From positions 1 through 12,699 of the forward strand of contig CAMWSA010000061.1 of NCBI GenBank assembly GCA_947176785.1: DNA of 12,699 nt, in the 5' to 3' direction. The translations under genes and the position numbers were made by a program. This stretch comes from an uncultured Lachnospiraceae bacterium. Lineage in GTDB: Bacteria > Bacillota > Clostridia > Lachnospirales > Lachnospiraceae. Below, piece by piece: positions 1 through 6,539 of the stretch (positions are counted from its first letter, which is position 1; every line of letters begins with the position of its first letter). The notes under the pieces are model-generated. The model saw only the letters and a list, made by a program, of their open reading frames with translations. It was not told the DNA's origin and did no database searches.

Positions 1-126
1 AACTCGGGCAGGCGGGAGAGCAGGCCACGGCGGAAGGCCGGGAACTCGGGCAGGCGGGAGAGCAGGCCACGGCGGAAGGCCGGGAACTCGGGCAGGCAGG
101 AGAACAGGCCGCGGCGGAAGACCGGG
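1..126 (+). repeat. 42-bp in-frame tandem repeat (3 copies visible)
   Basis: Copies lie at 1-42, 43-84 and 85-126. The first two are identical and the third has a few substitutions. Because 42 is a multiple of 3, the repeat keeps the frame of the surface-protein gene and encodes a 14-residue unit, ELGQAGEQATAEGR. A truncated, diverged copy (EAGQASAGA) follows. The array starts at the window edge, so its full copy number is unknown. Confidence 0.93.
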
Positions 127-2156
127 AGGCCGGGCAGGCTTCTGCGGGGGCTGACCGTGAGGGTCTGGGCGATCAGCTGGAAAACTGGCGCGATGACCTG
201 GATTCCGTCAGCGGCAACGACCATGTGGACTGGGATAAGCCGGAAGATTGGAATAAGCCTTCAGACTGGGAAAAACCTGACTGGGAGCCTTCGGAGTATA
301 CCCAGGAGTATCGCAATGCCCTGTCTAATTTTGCGGACGGCACCAGCAGGCATCTACATAATATAACAGATACCACTTCCCGGCAAAACGGCCAGGTATC
401 CCACAATCTGGAGGTTTTCAACCTGGAACTCAAAGCGGCCATGGACCGGCTTGCCGAGTTGACGGATACGCTGGATGCCGCCCAGGGGGTGATGGATGCG
501 GACGCGGATGCCCTGGTGGCCCAGGCCCGGAAGCTGCGTCGCCTGATCAGCGAGATCCGGGACGATCTCTTCAGCTATGAGGGGATTACCGTCAACGATA
601 CGTCAGACGAAGCTGCCAGCAAGGATATTGAAAATATAGGGGCCGGGGAACCGGAAGCAGAAAACCCGTCTTCCCAGGGCGGCCAGCAGCCCTCCCAGGG
701 GCAGTCCGGGCAGGAAAAAGTGACGGTGCAGGCCGGGGATACAGTGACAGAAAAATGGTATGACACCGCCAGCTTCCAGCAGGGCAAAATTACCCTGTGC
801 CTGAACCGGGGACTGATCGAGGCGGATACCAATGTGGGAGGTATTGTGGGACAGATCGCCACAGAACATGATTTGGACCCTGAAGACGACATCACCTTCA
901 CGGGGGTGGAAAGCCTGAGCATCCAGGAGAGCATCAAGGCCGTGGTGCGGGAGAGCCGAAACGAGGGCCGGGTCACCGCCAAAAGAAACTATGTGGGCGG
1001 CATAGCGGGCAAAGCGGATTTTGGCGCTATTGTTTCCTGCGAATCCTATGCCAATATCCAGAGTACCGGCGGCAGCTATGTGGGCGGTATCGCAGGGAGA
1101 TCCGACTATACCATCCGCAGCTGCTTCAGCACAGGGTTTTTGGAGGGCAAAAGTTACGTGGGCGGCATTGTGGGTATGGGCAGTGAAATCTACTACTGCG
1201 ACGCCATGAACAACCTGGAAGCCAAAGGAGAGAAGCGTGGAGCCATTGCAGGAGATTTGCGGGAAGAAGGACTGCTGTATGACAACTATTATGTGGACGA
1301 CAGCGTGGCCGGAATAGATGGCATAGGGTATGGGGGCGGTGCAATTCCGCTGGCGTATGAGGAGTTCGCCGCGCGGGAAGGGCTGCCCGAGGAATTCCGC
1401 CTGCTGACTTTGCACTTTGTGGTGCTGGATGAGGACGGAGAACTCCAGGAGGATGTGGCTGCTCTGCAGGTGCCCCATGGCAGCAGCCTGCCGGCGGACC
1501 AGCTGCCGGAACTGCCGGAAAAAGAGGGCTGCTATGGGCAGTGGCCGGAGATCGACTACAGCCACATCACGGAAAGTCAGGTGTTAGCTGCAGAGTATAC
1601 CAAGTGGGTCACCGCATTATCCGCAGGGGCCTTGGAATCGGCGGAGGATCAGGCGGCGATTCTGGTGGAAGGGCGTTTCTACCCGGAGGATGCATTGCAG
1701 ATCACAGTGGATGAGGGGGACATTTATGACATTCGGGTACGCACTGCGGAAGGGCTTTATAACCAGCCGGTAAGTGTGCGCCTGCATCAGAGCCTTTTGC
1801 CGGATCACTATGAGATCCGGCTGCGGCAGGACGGAAGGGATGCGGCAATAGAGACCAGGGTGATGGGCAGCTATGTGGTGTTTGACCTGGAGCGTCCGGG
1901 CGGTTTTCAGGTAATTGAGGTCACACCCCGGATTCCCGTGCGGTATTACGTTTTAGGGGGCGCGGCGGTTCTGCTGGCGTTTACTGTGATAATCCGCAGG
2001 CTGGTTAAGCGCAGGAAACGCAGACACCCCGGCACTGCTCCCGGACAGAAGAAGGCAGGGGACGGACAGACGGAGGAGCAGGTTACAGAAGGGACACAGG
2101 CAGCTGATAAATCTCCGGCGGCGCAGGAGACAGAGTCAGCGGCCTCGGAAAACTAA
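1..2156 (+). CDS. GLUG-repeat, membrane-anchored surface protein (5' partial)
   Basis: The reading frame is open from nt 3 to the TAA at 2154-2156 (717 residues visible) with no credible start, so the N-terminus lies upstream; the GTG at 225 is internal. In order, the protein shows: a 14-residue repeat (1-126); an Asp/Trp/Lys/Pro repeat (about 225-287); a helical, probably coiled-coil segment (about 405-580); a Gln/Ser/Gly-rich linker (about 640-720); four GLUG-type motifs with a [Y/N]VGGI[A/V]G core near 829-855, 993-1015, 1078-1100 and 1159-1180, plus a degenerate fifth (RGAIAGD) near 1237; a module near 1410-1590 resembling Listeria-Bacteroides/InlB-type repeats (VPHGSSLP ... YGQWPEIDY); one hydrophobic helix (about 1943-1995); then a basic stretch (RRLVKRRKRR) and a low-complexity tail. 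The basic residues after the helix suggest a cytosolic tail with the repeats outside the cell. GLUG repeats occur in clostridial surface proteins; the ligand is unknown. A role in adhesion or wall association is inference. Confidence 0.8.
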   Translation, partial: LGQAGEQATAEGRELGQAGEQATAEGRELGQAGEQAAAEDREAGQASAGADREGLGDQLENWRDDLDSVSGNDHVDWDKPEDWNKPSDWEKPDWEPSEYTQEYRNALSNFADGTSRHLHNITDTTSRQNGQVSHNLEVFNLELKAAMDRLAELTDTLDAAQGVMDADADALVAQARKLRRLISEIRDDLFSYEGITVNDTSDEAASKDIENIGAGEPEAENPSSQGGQQPSQGQSGQEKVTVQAGDTVTEKWYDTASFQQGKITLCLNRGLIEADTNVGGIVGQIATEHDLDPEDDITFTGVESLSIQESIKAVVRESRNEGRVTAKRNYVGGIAGKADFGAIVSCESYANIQSTGGSYVGGIAGRSDYTIRSCFSTGFLEGKSYVGGIVGMGSEIYYCDAMNNLEAKGEKRGAIAGDLREEGLLYDNYYVDDSVAGIDGIGYGGGAIPLAYEEFAAREGLPEEFRLLTLHFVVLDEDGELQEDVAALQVPHGSSLPADQLPELPEKEGCYGQWPEIDYSHITESQVLAAEYTKWVTALSAGALESAEDQAAILVEGRFYPEDALQITVDEGDIYDIRVRTAEGLYNQPVSVRLHQSLLPDHYEIRLRQDGRDAAIETRVMGSYVVFDLERPGGFQVIEVTPRIPVRYYVLGGAAVLLAFTVIIRRLVKRRKRRHPGTAPGQKKAGDGQTEEQVTEGTQAADKSPAAQETESAASEN

Positions 2157-2158
2157 GC

Positions 2159-2205
2159 ATGTGCCGCAAGGCTGACATTCAGTCGGCTTGCGGCACATTG
2201 TTTTT
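2159..2205 (+). terminator. Intrinsic terminator of the surface-protein gene
   Basis: A perfect 12-bp stem (2159-2170 with 2187-2198) has an imperfect inner extension (2172-2176 with 2182-2186) and a small loop. It is followed by TGTTTTT (2199-2205). It starts 2 nt after the surface-protein stop codon, as expected for a Rho-independent terminator. Confidence 0.9.
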
Positions 2206-2258
2206 GTGCTGCAGGCAAAGAACCTTCGCCGTGCAGATAATGATTTTTAAAAACGGTA

Positions 2259-2287
2259 TTGACTTCATACCGGAAATAGTATATAGT
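2259..2287 (+). promoter_or_regulatory. Sigma-A promoter for the hypothetical/HAD cluster
   Basis: A -35 box TTGACT (2259-2264) and a -10 box TATAGT (2282-2287) are separated by exactly 17 nt in an AT-rich stretch. They lie between the upstream terminator and the ribosome binding site AAAGGAG (2329-2335). The predicted transcript starts near 2294. Confidence 0.8.
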
Positions 2288-2340
2288 TAAAAGCAACAAA
2301 TGATATTCCAAAAATACCGACTGCAACGAAAGGAGCAGAT

Positions 2341-2856
2341 ATGGACTATCTTATTAATGTCAAGACCAACAAAAAAAACTGTGTTTGCGAATATCTGATA
2401 AAAAGATATGATGTTTCACAGGACATGTCCCGGGCCGCTGTATTTGAGAGAGAAGTCAGGGAAGCGGAGAAGGTGGAGGATTGGAAAGCGGTGCGCTCCT
2501 CTCTTGCCGGACTGGAAGACATCCAGGAAGCTCCGGTTTTCACGAATCTTCAGGCCAGATATGGTGAGGAGACGAAGGCGGCGTTGGATCAAGTAAGGCG
2601 AAAAATGCTTGCAGACTTGAGGGAAGCAGGGTTTAAAGTGCTTCGGGTACAATATATGCTCCTGCTGCTGCAAAAAAACTATCTTGATGTGCTGATGAGG
2701 GAGAGGACCTCGATTAAAAATACCGGTAGAATAGAGGAGAACGACGTGGATTTGCCCGAGATGGCTAAGCTTATGTGCGAAATGATGCTCAGAGATAAGG
2801 ACTGCGATGAACTCAGACAGATCAGGCGAATCCTGGTAGAATGGAGGAACAGATGA
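2341..2856 (+). CDS. Hypothetical protein, 171 aa, mostly helical
   Basis: I do not recognise the family. The ATG at 2341 follows AAAGGAG at 2329-2335, well spaced, and a sigma-A promoter lies just upstream. The product is charged and appears almost entirely alpha-helical. It has a Lys/Cys-containing N-terminus (NKKNCVCEYLIKRYDVS), an acidic/basic middle, a short Leu-rich patch (LLLLQKNYLDVL, about residues 104-115) and a C-terminus rich in Met, Asp and Arg. There is no signal peptide or clear membrane segment, so a soluble cytosolic protein is likely. Its stop overlaps the next start as ATGA, which implies translational coupling and a shared function with the 64-aa product. Base composition is visibly more AT-rich than the flanking genes, which fits recent acquisition. 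No enzymatic motif is visible. Confidence 0.7.
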   Translation: MDYLINVKTNKKNCVCEYLIKRYDVSQDMSRAAVFEREVREAEKVEDWKAVRSSLAGLEDIQEAPVFTNLQARYGEETKAALDQVRRKMLADLREAGFKVLRVQYMLLLLQKNYLDVLMRERTSIKNTGRIEENDVDLPEMAKLMCEMMLRDKDCDELRQIRRILVEWRNR

Positions 2857-3047
2857 TCACAAGCGTTTTATCTACAAAAGACCAGATATGCGACAAAAAG
2901 AAGCTTTATGAGCAGCTTGTTGCCCAAAATCCCGATGATAAGTATAAAAAACAGAAAGCAGCAGGAGCTATAGGAGGCGCTGTGGCTCATGGGTTCATTG
3001 TGGGCGAAGGCGAATATTACAGATGTACCCGGGACGCAAAAAATTGA
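2853..3047 (+). CDS. Small hypothetical protein, 64 aa
   Basis: The ATG at 2853 overlaps the upstream TGA (2854-2856) in an ATGA junction and has GGAGG at 2843-2847, 5 nt upstream, inside the end of the previous gene. An in-frame ATG at 2841 would add four residues but overlaps that ribosome binding site and has none of its own. The product has a Lys-rich helical N-terminal half (QICDKKKLYEQLVAQ), then a Gly/Ala-rich segment (AAGAIGGAVAHGFIVGEG) and a short polar end with one Cys. The Gly/Ala segment is weakly hydrophobic and too short to call a membrane helix with confidence. The family is not recognised. It could be a small partner of the 171-aa protein or the remnant of a longer one. Confidence 0.6.
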   Translation: MITSVLSTKDQICDKKKLYEQLVAQNPDDKYKKQKAAGAIGGAVAHGFIVGEGEYYRCTRDAKN

Positions 3048-3075
3048 ATGCACGTTGGAGAGGAGAATATTTCAT

Positions 3076-3720
3076 ATGCATATCGACACCGTAATCTTTG
3101 ACATGGACGGCACTTTAATCGACACGGAGAAATATTATCGGATCTTCTGGCCTATGGCCCTGAAGGAGTTCGGGTACGAGATGACGGACGAACAGGCGCT
3201 GTCCATGCGGAGCCTGGGCCGGCCCTTCGCTCCGGCCCGGCTGCGGGAAATGTTTGGCCCTCAGCTGGACTACCACGCAGTGCGGGAGCGGCGCAAAGCC
3301 CTGATGGAAAAGCGGCTGGAACAGGAGGGGATCGAGTTAAGGCCCGGGGCATTGGAGCTGCTGACATGGCTTAAGGAGCATGGAATCCGCAGCGCCATCG
3401 CCACAGCCACAGACCTGCAACGGACGGAAAAGTACCTGGGCGTGTTGGGAATCCGTGACTACTTTGAGCAGGTGATCTCCGCGACTATGGTTAAGGAAGG
3501 TAAGCCTTCCCCTGACATCTACCTTCACGCCTGCCGGCAGCTGGGCAGGCATCCCCGGGACTGTATGGCAGTGGAGGACTCTCCCAACGGCGTTCTCAGC
3601 GCCCACCGGGCGGGCTGCCGGGTGGTGATGGTCCCGGACCAGACAGACGCAGGACCGGAACTGGAAAAACTTCTGTATGCCAAAGCAAAAAGTCTGGATG
3701 AAATCATTGCATTGCTGTGA
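3076..3720 (+). CDS. HAD-superfamily hydrolase (beta-phosphoglucomutase/phosphatase type)
   Basis: This 214-aa protein has all four HAD motifs: DMDGTLIDT with nucleophile D9 and general acid/base D11; T112 in IATATD (motif II); K143 in EGKPSPDIY (motif III); and E167-D168 in AVEDSPNG (motif IV), which binds Mg2+. A helical cap lies between motifs I and II, as in subfamily I phosphatases and beta-phosphoglucomutases. It should hydrolyse or transfer a phosphate on a small metabolite such as a sugar phosphate; the substrate cannot be read from sequence. The start at 3076 has GGAGAGGAG at 3057-3065. The in-frame ATG at 2989 would add 29 unrelated residues overlapping the previous gene. It lies 28 nt after the 64-aa ORF, so it is probably cotranscribed, but its GC-rich composition differs from those two genes. 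Confidence 0.88.
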   Translation: MHIDTVIFDMDGTLIDTEKYYRIFWPMALKEFGYEMTDEQALSMRSLGRPFAPARLREMFGPQLDYHAVRERRKALMEKRLEQEGIELRPGALELLTWLKEHGIRSAIATATDLQRTEKYLGVLGIRDYFEQVISATMVKEGKPSPDIYLHACRQLGRHPRDCMAVEDSPNGVLSAHRAGCRVVMVPDQTDAGPELEKLLYAKAKSLDEIIALL

Positions 3721-3813
3721 CAGTTTATGGATCAATTTTATACAGGCGTCCATTTGGAGAATTACCTGTGGAATAACACTGCTTTTTTCTGCTTTTTTGC
3801 GTCTAAACCGGTA

Positions 3814-3842
3814 TTGCATTTCCCAAATTGCTGTGTTATTAT
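3814..3842 (+). promoter_or_regulatory. Sigma-A promoter of the ptb-buk operon
   Basis: TTGCAT (3814-3819) and TATTAT (3837-3842) are separated by 17 nt in an AT-rich stretch downstream of the HAD gene. Transcription would start near 3849, giving a ptb leader of about 150 nt. No clear intrinsic terminator is visible between the HAD gene and this promoter, so some readthrough is possible. Confidence 0.65.
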
Positions 3843-3863
3843 TTTAACGATGGCGATGAAAGC

Positions 3864-3902
3864 GCCGTCACGGGCGATGGAGGATTCATCGCCCGTGACG
3901 GC
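3864..3902 (+). promoter_or_regulatory. Perfect 16-bp hairpin in the ptb leader
   Basis: The arms 3864-3879 and 3887-3902 are exact reverse complements with a 7-nt loop (GAGGATT). The hairpin begins about 15 nt after the predicted start of the ptb transcript. No T-run follows on either strand, so it is not a classical terminator. A 5'-end mRNA stabiliser, a protein-binding operator or part of an attenuator are all possible. Confidence 0.75.
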
Positions 3903-4002
3903 AGACCCACCGCGGAGAAAGCAAAAAGAAAACGGGATTGCGGCCGGAGCAGCCGTGACAAATGCTGCTCCCGGACGAAAGGCCGCAGGAAAGGAAGCGC
4001 AC

Positions 4003-4917
4003 ATGAGATTCGATGATATTATCGACAAGGTAAAACAATGCAGCATGAAAAAGATGGCTGTGGCGGCTGCCCAGGATGAGGCAGTGCTGCACGCTGTCTG
4101 GGAGGCCAGGAAGAGGGGGATTGCGGATGCCATTCTGGTTGGCGACGAGGCCAGGATCCGTGAGATCGCAGCGGAGATGAATATGGATCTGAGCGATTAT
4201 CAGATTATCGACGAGCCGGATATGACCCAGGCGGCGCTTAAGGCAGTGAAGCTGGCCCATGACGGTGTGGTTGACATGTACATGAAGGGCCTGGTGGACA
4301 CCAAGAACTTCTTAAAGAGTGTGCTGGACAAGGAAGTGGGCCTGCGCACGGGCAATCCCCTGTCCCATGTGGCCGTGTTTGAGGTGCCGGGCATCCCGCA
4401 GCTGCTGTTTTTGACGGATGTGGCATTTATCACCTATCCCACCCTGGAGGATAAGGTGCATATCATCAACAACACCGTGCCCGTAGCCAAAGCCTGCGGC
4501 GTGGAGTGTCCCAAAGTGGCTCCTCTGGCGGCAGTGGAGGTGGTAAACCCCAAGATGCCCGTCACCGTGGATGCCGCGGAACTGACCCGCATGAACGAGG
4601 CAGGCGAGATCACCGGCTGTATCGTGGACGGCCCGCTGTCCCTGGATCTGGCCATTGATCCCGAGGCGGCCAAGCACAAGGGCGCAACCGACCGCAAGAT
4701 CCAGGGCGATGCGGATATCCTGCTGTTTTCGGATATCCATGCGGGCAACAATGTGTATAAGGCCATCGTACATATGACCAAGGCGGAAAACGGCTGCATC
4801 CTGACCGGAACCAAAGTGCCGGTTATTTTGACCAGCCGCTCGGACTCCTTTGAGACCAAGGTGAATTCCATCGCTCTGGCGGCTGTGGTGGCAGCGGAGA
4901 TGGCCAAGGGAGAATAG
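4003..4917 (+). CDS. ptb: Phosphate butyryltransferase (phosphotransbutyrylase)
   Basis: It converts butyryl-CoA plus phosphate to butyryl phosphate plus CoA (EC 2.3.1.19), the first step of the Ptb-Buk route to butyrate, in the cytosol. The 304-aa product matches the usual family length of about 300. It has the phosphate acetyl/butyryltransferase fold with family-type segments MKGLVDTKNFLKSVL, DGPLSLDLAIDPEAAKHKG and VILTSRSDSFETKVNSIALA near the C-terminus. The start at 4003 has AAAGGA at 3990-3995. The frame stays open back to 3727, but that 92-residue extension is Cys/Phe-rich at first, contains the leader hairpin and is absent from the family. The gene is followed by a small ORF and buk in the same direction. 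Phosphate acetyltransferase is the main alternative, but the linked butyrate kinase and the sequence pattern favour Ptb. Confidence 0.94.
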   Translation: MRFDDIIDKVKQCSMKKMAVAAAQDEAVLHAVWEARKRGIADAILVGDEARIREIAAEMNMDLSDYQIIDEPDMTQAALKAVKLAHDGVVDMYMKGLVDTKNFLKSVLDKEVGLRTGNPLSHVAVFEVPGIPQLLFLTDVAFITYPTLEDKVHIINNTVPVAKACGVECPKVAPLAAVEVVNPKMPVTVDAAELTRMNEAGEITGCIVDGPLSLDLAIDPEAAKHKGATDRKIQGDADILLFSDIHAGNNVYKAIVHMTKAENGCILTGTKVPVILTSRSDSFETKVNSIALAAVVAAEMAKGE

Positions 4918-4921
4918 GCGC

Positions 4922-5065
4922 ATGAATTTTATTGTCGAAGAGGTCCTGGAAATGGCGGGCGAATTGTTTTCAGAGGGTATTGATGCCGCCATCACAGCCT
5001 GGGTAGAGAAAAAGCGTAAAAGGGATACCGGGACTGCGGAAGATATAAACGATAAAAAAGCGTGA
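4922..5065 (+). CDS. Small ORF between ptb and buk, 47 aa
   Basis: The ATG at 4922 lies 4 nt after the ptb stop and has AAGGGAG at 4906-4912 with good spacing. The TGA is at 5063-5065, 43 nt before buk. The product starts with an amphipathic acidic helix (MNFIVEEVLEMAGELFSEGI), continues through DAAITAWVEKK, and ends in a very basic then polar tail (KKRKRDTG ... DINDKKA). There is no signal peptide. The family is not recognised and no function can be assigned. Ribosome binding site, spacing and codon structure support translation, but the ORF is short enough that it might be only a spacer with a fortuitous ORF. If real, it could be a small partner of Ptb or Buk. Confidence 0.55.
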   Translation: MNFIVEEVLEMAGELFSEGIDAAITAWVEKKRKRDTGTAEDINDKKA

Positions 5066-5108
5066 AAAAGCGATAAGAATTAAAATCTTCAAATAGGAGG
5101 AAAAATAG

Positions 5109-6176
5109 ATGTCAGTGAAAAGCCTAATTATTAATCCCGGTTCCACTTCCACCAAGATCGGCGTGTTTGAGGATGAGAACCTGTTGTTTGAGGAGACCCT
5201 GCGGCATTCCACAGAGGAGATCAGCCAGTACGCATCCATCGTGGATCAGAAGGATTTCCGCAAGAAGATCATCACCGACTTATTGGAGGAAAAGAACTTT
5301 GATATCAAATCCCTGAATGTGGTGGTGGGACGGGGCGGCATGTTAAAACCCATCCCCGGCGGCACCTATGCCGTGACCGATGAACTGCTGGCGGACCTGA
5401 AGGCGGGTGTACAGGGCCAGCACGCCTCCAATCTGGGCGGCATCCTGGCCAGAGAGATCGGCGATTCCATCGGTGCCCCCTCCTATATCGTAGATCCCGT
5501 GGTGGTGGACGAACTGATGCCCATCGCCAGATATTCCGGAGTGCCGGAGCTGCCCCGCACCAGCGTGTTCCATGCGCTGAACCAGAAGGCGGTTGCCAAG
5601 AGATATGCCAGGGAGAACGGCAAGCCCTATGAAGCCCTGCGTCTGATTGTGGTGCATATGGGCGGCGGCGTGTCCGTGGGTGCCCATGAGTACGGCAAGG
5701 TGGTGGATGTGTTCAACGCCCTGGACGGCGACGGCGCATTCTCCCCGGAGCGTGCAGGGGCAGTGCCCAGCGGCGCGCTGATCAGGATGTGCTACAGCGG
5801 CCAGTATACCGAAAAGGAGGTATATGGCAAGATCGTGGGCAAGGGCGGTTTCAATGCCTATCTGGGCACCAACGATATGCGTGAGGTGACAAAGCGTGCA
5901 AACGAGGGGGATGCCAGGGCCGCAGAGGCCAAGGAGGCTTTCCTGCTCCAGGTAGCCAAGGATATCGGTTCCATGGCCTGTGTGTTAAACGGCAAGGTGG
6001 ATCAGATCATCCTCACCGGCGGCATTGCCTATGGAGCGGATGTGTGCGATGCCCTGAAAGAGAGGGCGGGCTGGATTGCTCCCGTGACCGTGTATCCCGG
6101 CGAAGATGAACTGCTGGCCCTGGCCCAGGGAGCGCTCCGCGTGTTAAACGGCGAGGAGCAGGCCATGAACTACTGA
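5109..6176 (+). CDS. buk: Butyrate kinase
   Basis: It transfers phosphate from butyryl phosphate to ADP, giving butyrate and ATP (EC 2.7.2.7), the energy-yielding end step of the Ptb-Buk pathway. The 355-aa length is typical. ASKHA kinase signatures are intact: the N-terminal phosphate-binding motif NPGSTSTK (residues 9-16), VGRGGMLKPIPGGTY after it, the conserved SVFHALNQKA segment, HMGGGVSVGAH starting at His183 (second phosphate motif), and ILTGGIAYG near the C-terminus (adenosine motif). The ATG at 5109 has a perfect AGGAGG at 5095-5100. It follows ptb and the 47-aa ORF, presumably on one mRNA, and is closed by the terminator at 6311-6359. Branched-chain acyl phosphates are often also substrates in this family. 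Confidence 0.96.
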   Translation: MSVKSLIINPGSTSTKIGVFEDENLLFEETLRHSTEEISQYASIVDQKDFRKKIITDLLEEKNFDIKSLNVVVGRGGMLKPIPGGTYAVTDELLADLKAGVQGQHASNLGGILAREIGDSIGAPSYIVDPVVVDELMPIARYSGVPELPRTSVFHALNQKAVAKRYARENGKPYEALRLIVVHMGGGVSVGAHEYGKVVDVFNALDGDGAFSPERAGAVPSGALIRMCYSGQYTEKEVYGKIVGKGGFNAYLGTNDMREVTKRANEGDARAAEAKEAFLLQVAKDIGSMACVLNGKVDQIILTGGIAYGADVCDALKERAGWIAPVTVYPGEDELLALAQGALRVLNGEEQAMNY

Positions 6177-6310
6177 GAAGCATAAGCAGCTGTGTTATTG
6201 CGGCATATATACTAAGCAGCGCTAAGATTTCCCAATGCCTGCACGCCCCTGCCGCATACTCGGGAAACATGTGACGTACAGGGAGGAAAATCTAACCGCT
6301 CCTGAAGATA

Positions 6311-6359
6311 AAAAGCCTGTATCTGTGATAATTAGCAGATACAGGCTTTTGGCGTTTTT
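6311..6359. terminator. Intrinsic terminator after buk, possibly bidirectional
   Basis: A perfect 15-bp stem (6311-6325 with 6336-6350) has a 10-nt loop. The right arm ends in TTTT and is followed by GGCGTTTTT on the + strand. The left arm begins AAAA, so the - strand hairpin also ends in a T-run. It can therefore stop both the ptb-buk transcript and the convergent AraC-family gene. The stretches on either side (6177-6310 and 6351-6539) hold no convincing gene. Confidence 0.88.
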
Positions 6360-6539
6360 GGCTATTGCACTTGCCATCGCAGATGTCTGTTTGCAAAACA
6401 AATGGTATTAGTCTGTGGATTGGTGGTTTTTGTATATACTGACCAGCCACGTCACTTGCGGAGAACGTTTCACATTTGCCTATTGCCAAGTGTTTTGGAA
6501 AGGGGTATAGAGAAAACGGAAGGGACATGCCCTGCCACA

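Noticed and set aside
603..1565. Long - strand open frame (320 aa) inside the surface-protein gene
   Set aside because: Antisense shadow of a GC-rich gene. The His/Ala/Cys-rich product shows no domain, and the + strand frame has clear repeats and a membrane anchor.
2989..3075. Earlier start for the HAD hydrolase
   Set aside because: It would overlap the 64-aa ORF and add unrelated residues before a canonical HAD N-terminus that has its own ribosome binding site.
3741..3800. Terminator after the HAD gene (ACAGG/CCTGT stem, then T-rich DNA)
   Set aside because: The outer stem is only 5 bp, poorly paired inside, and the T-runs start about a dozen bases beyond it.
3727..4002. 92-residue N-terminal extension of Ptb
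   Set aside because: The frame is open, but the family starts at the 4003 ATG, which has its own ribosome binding site. The extension contains the leader promoter and hairpin and has no family similarity.
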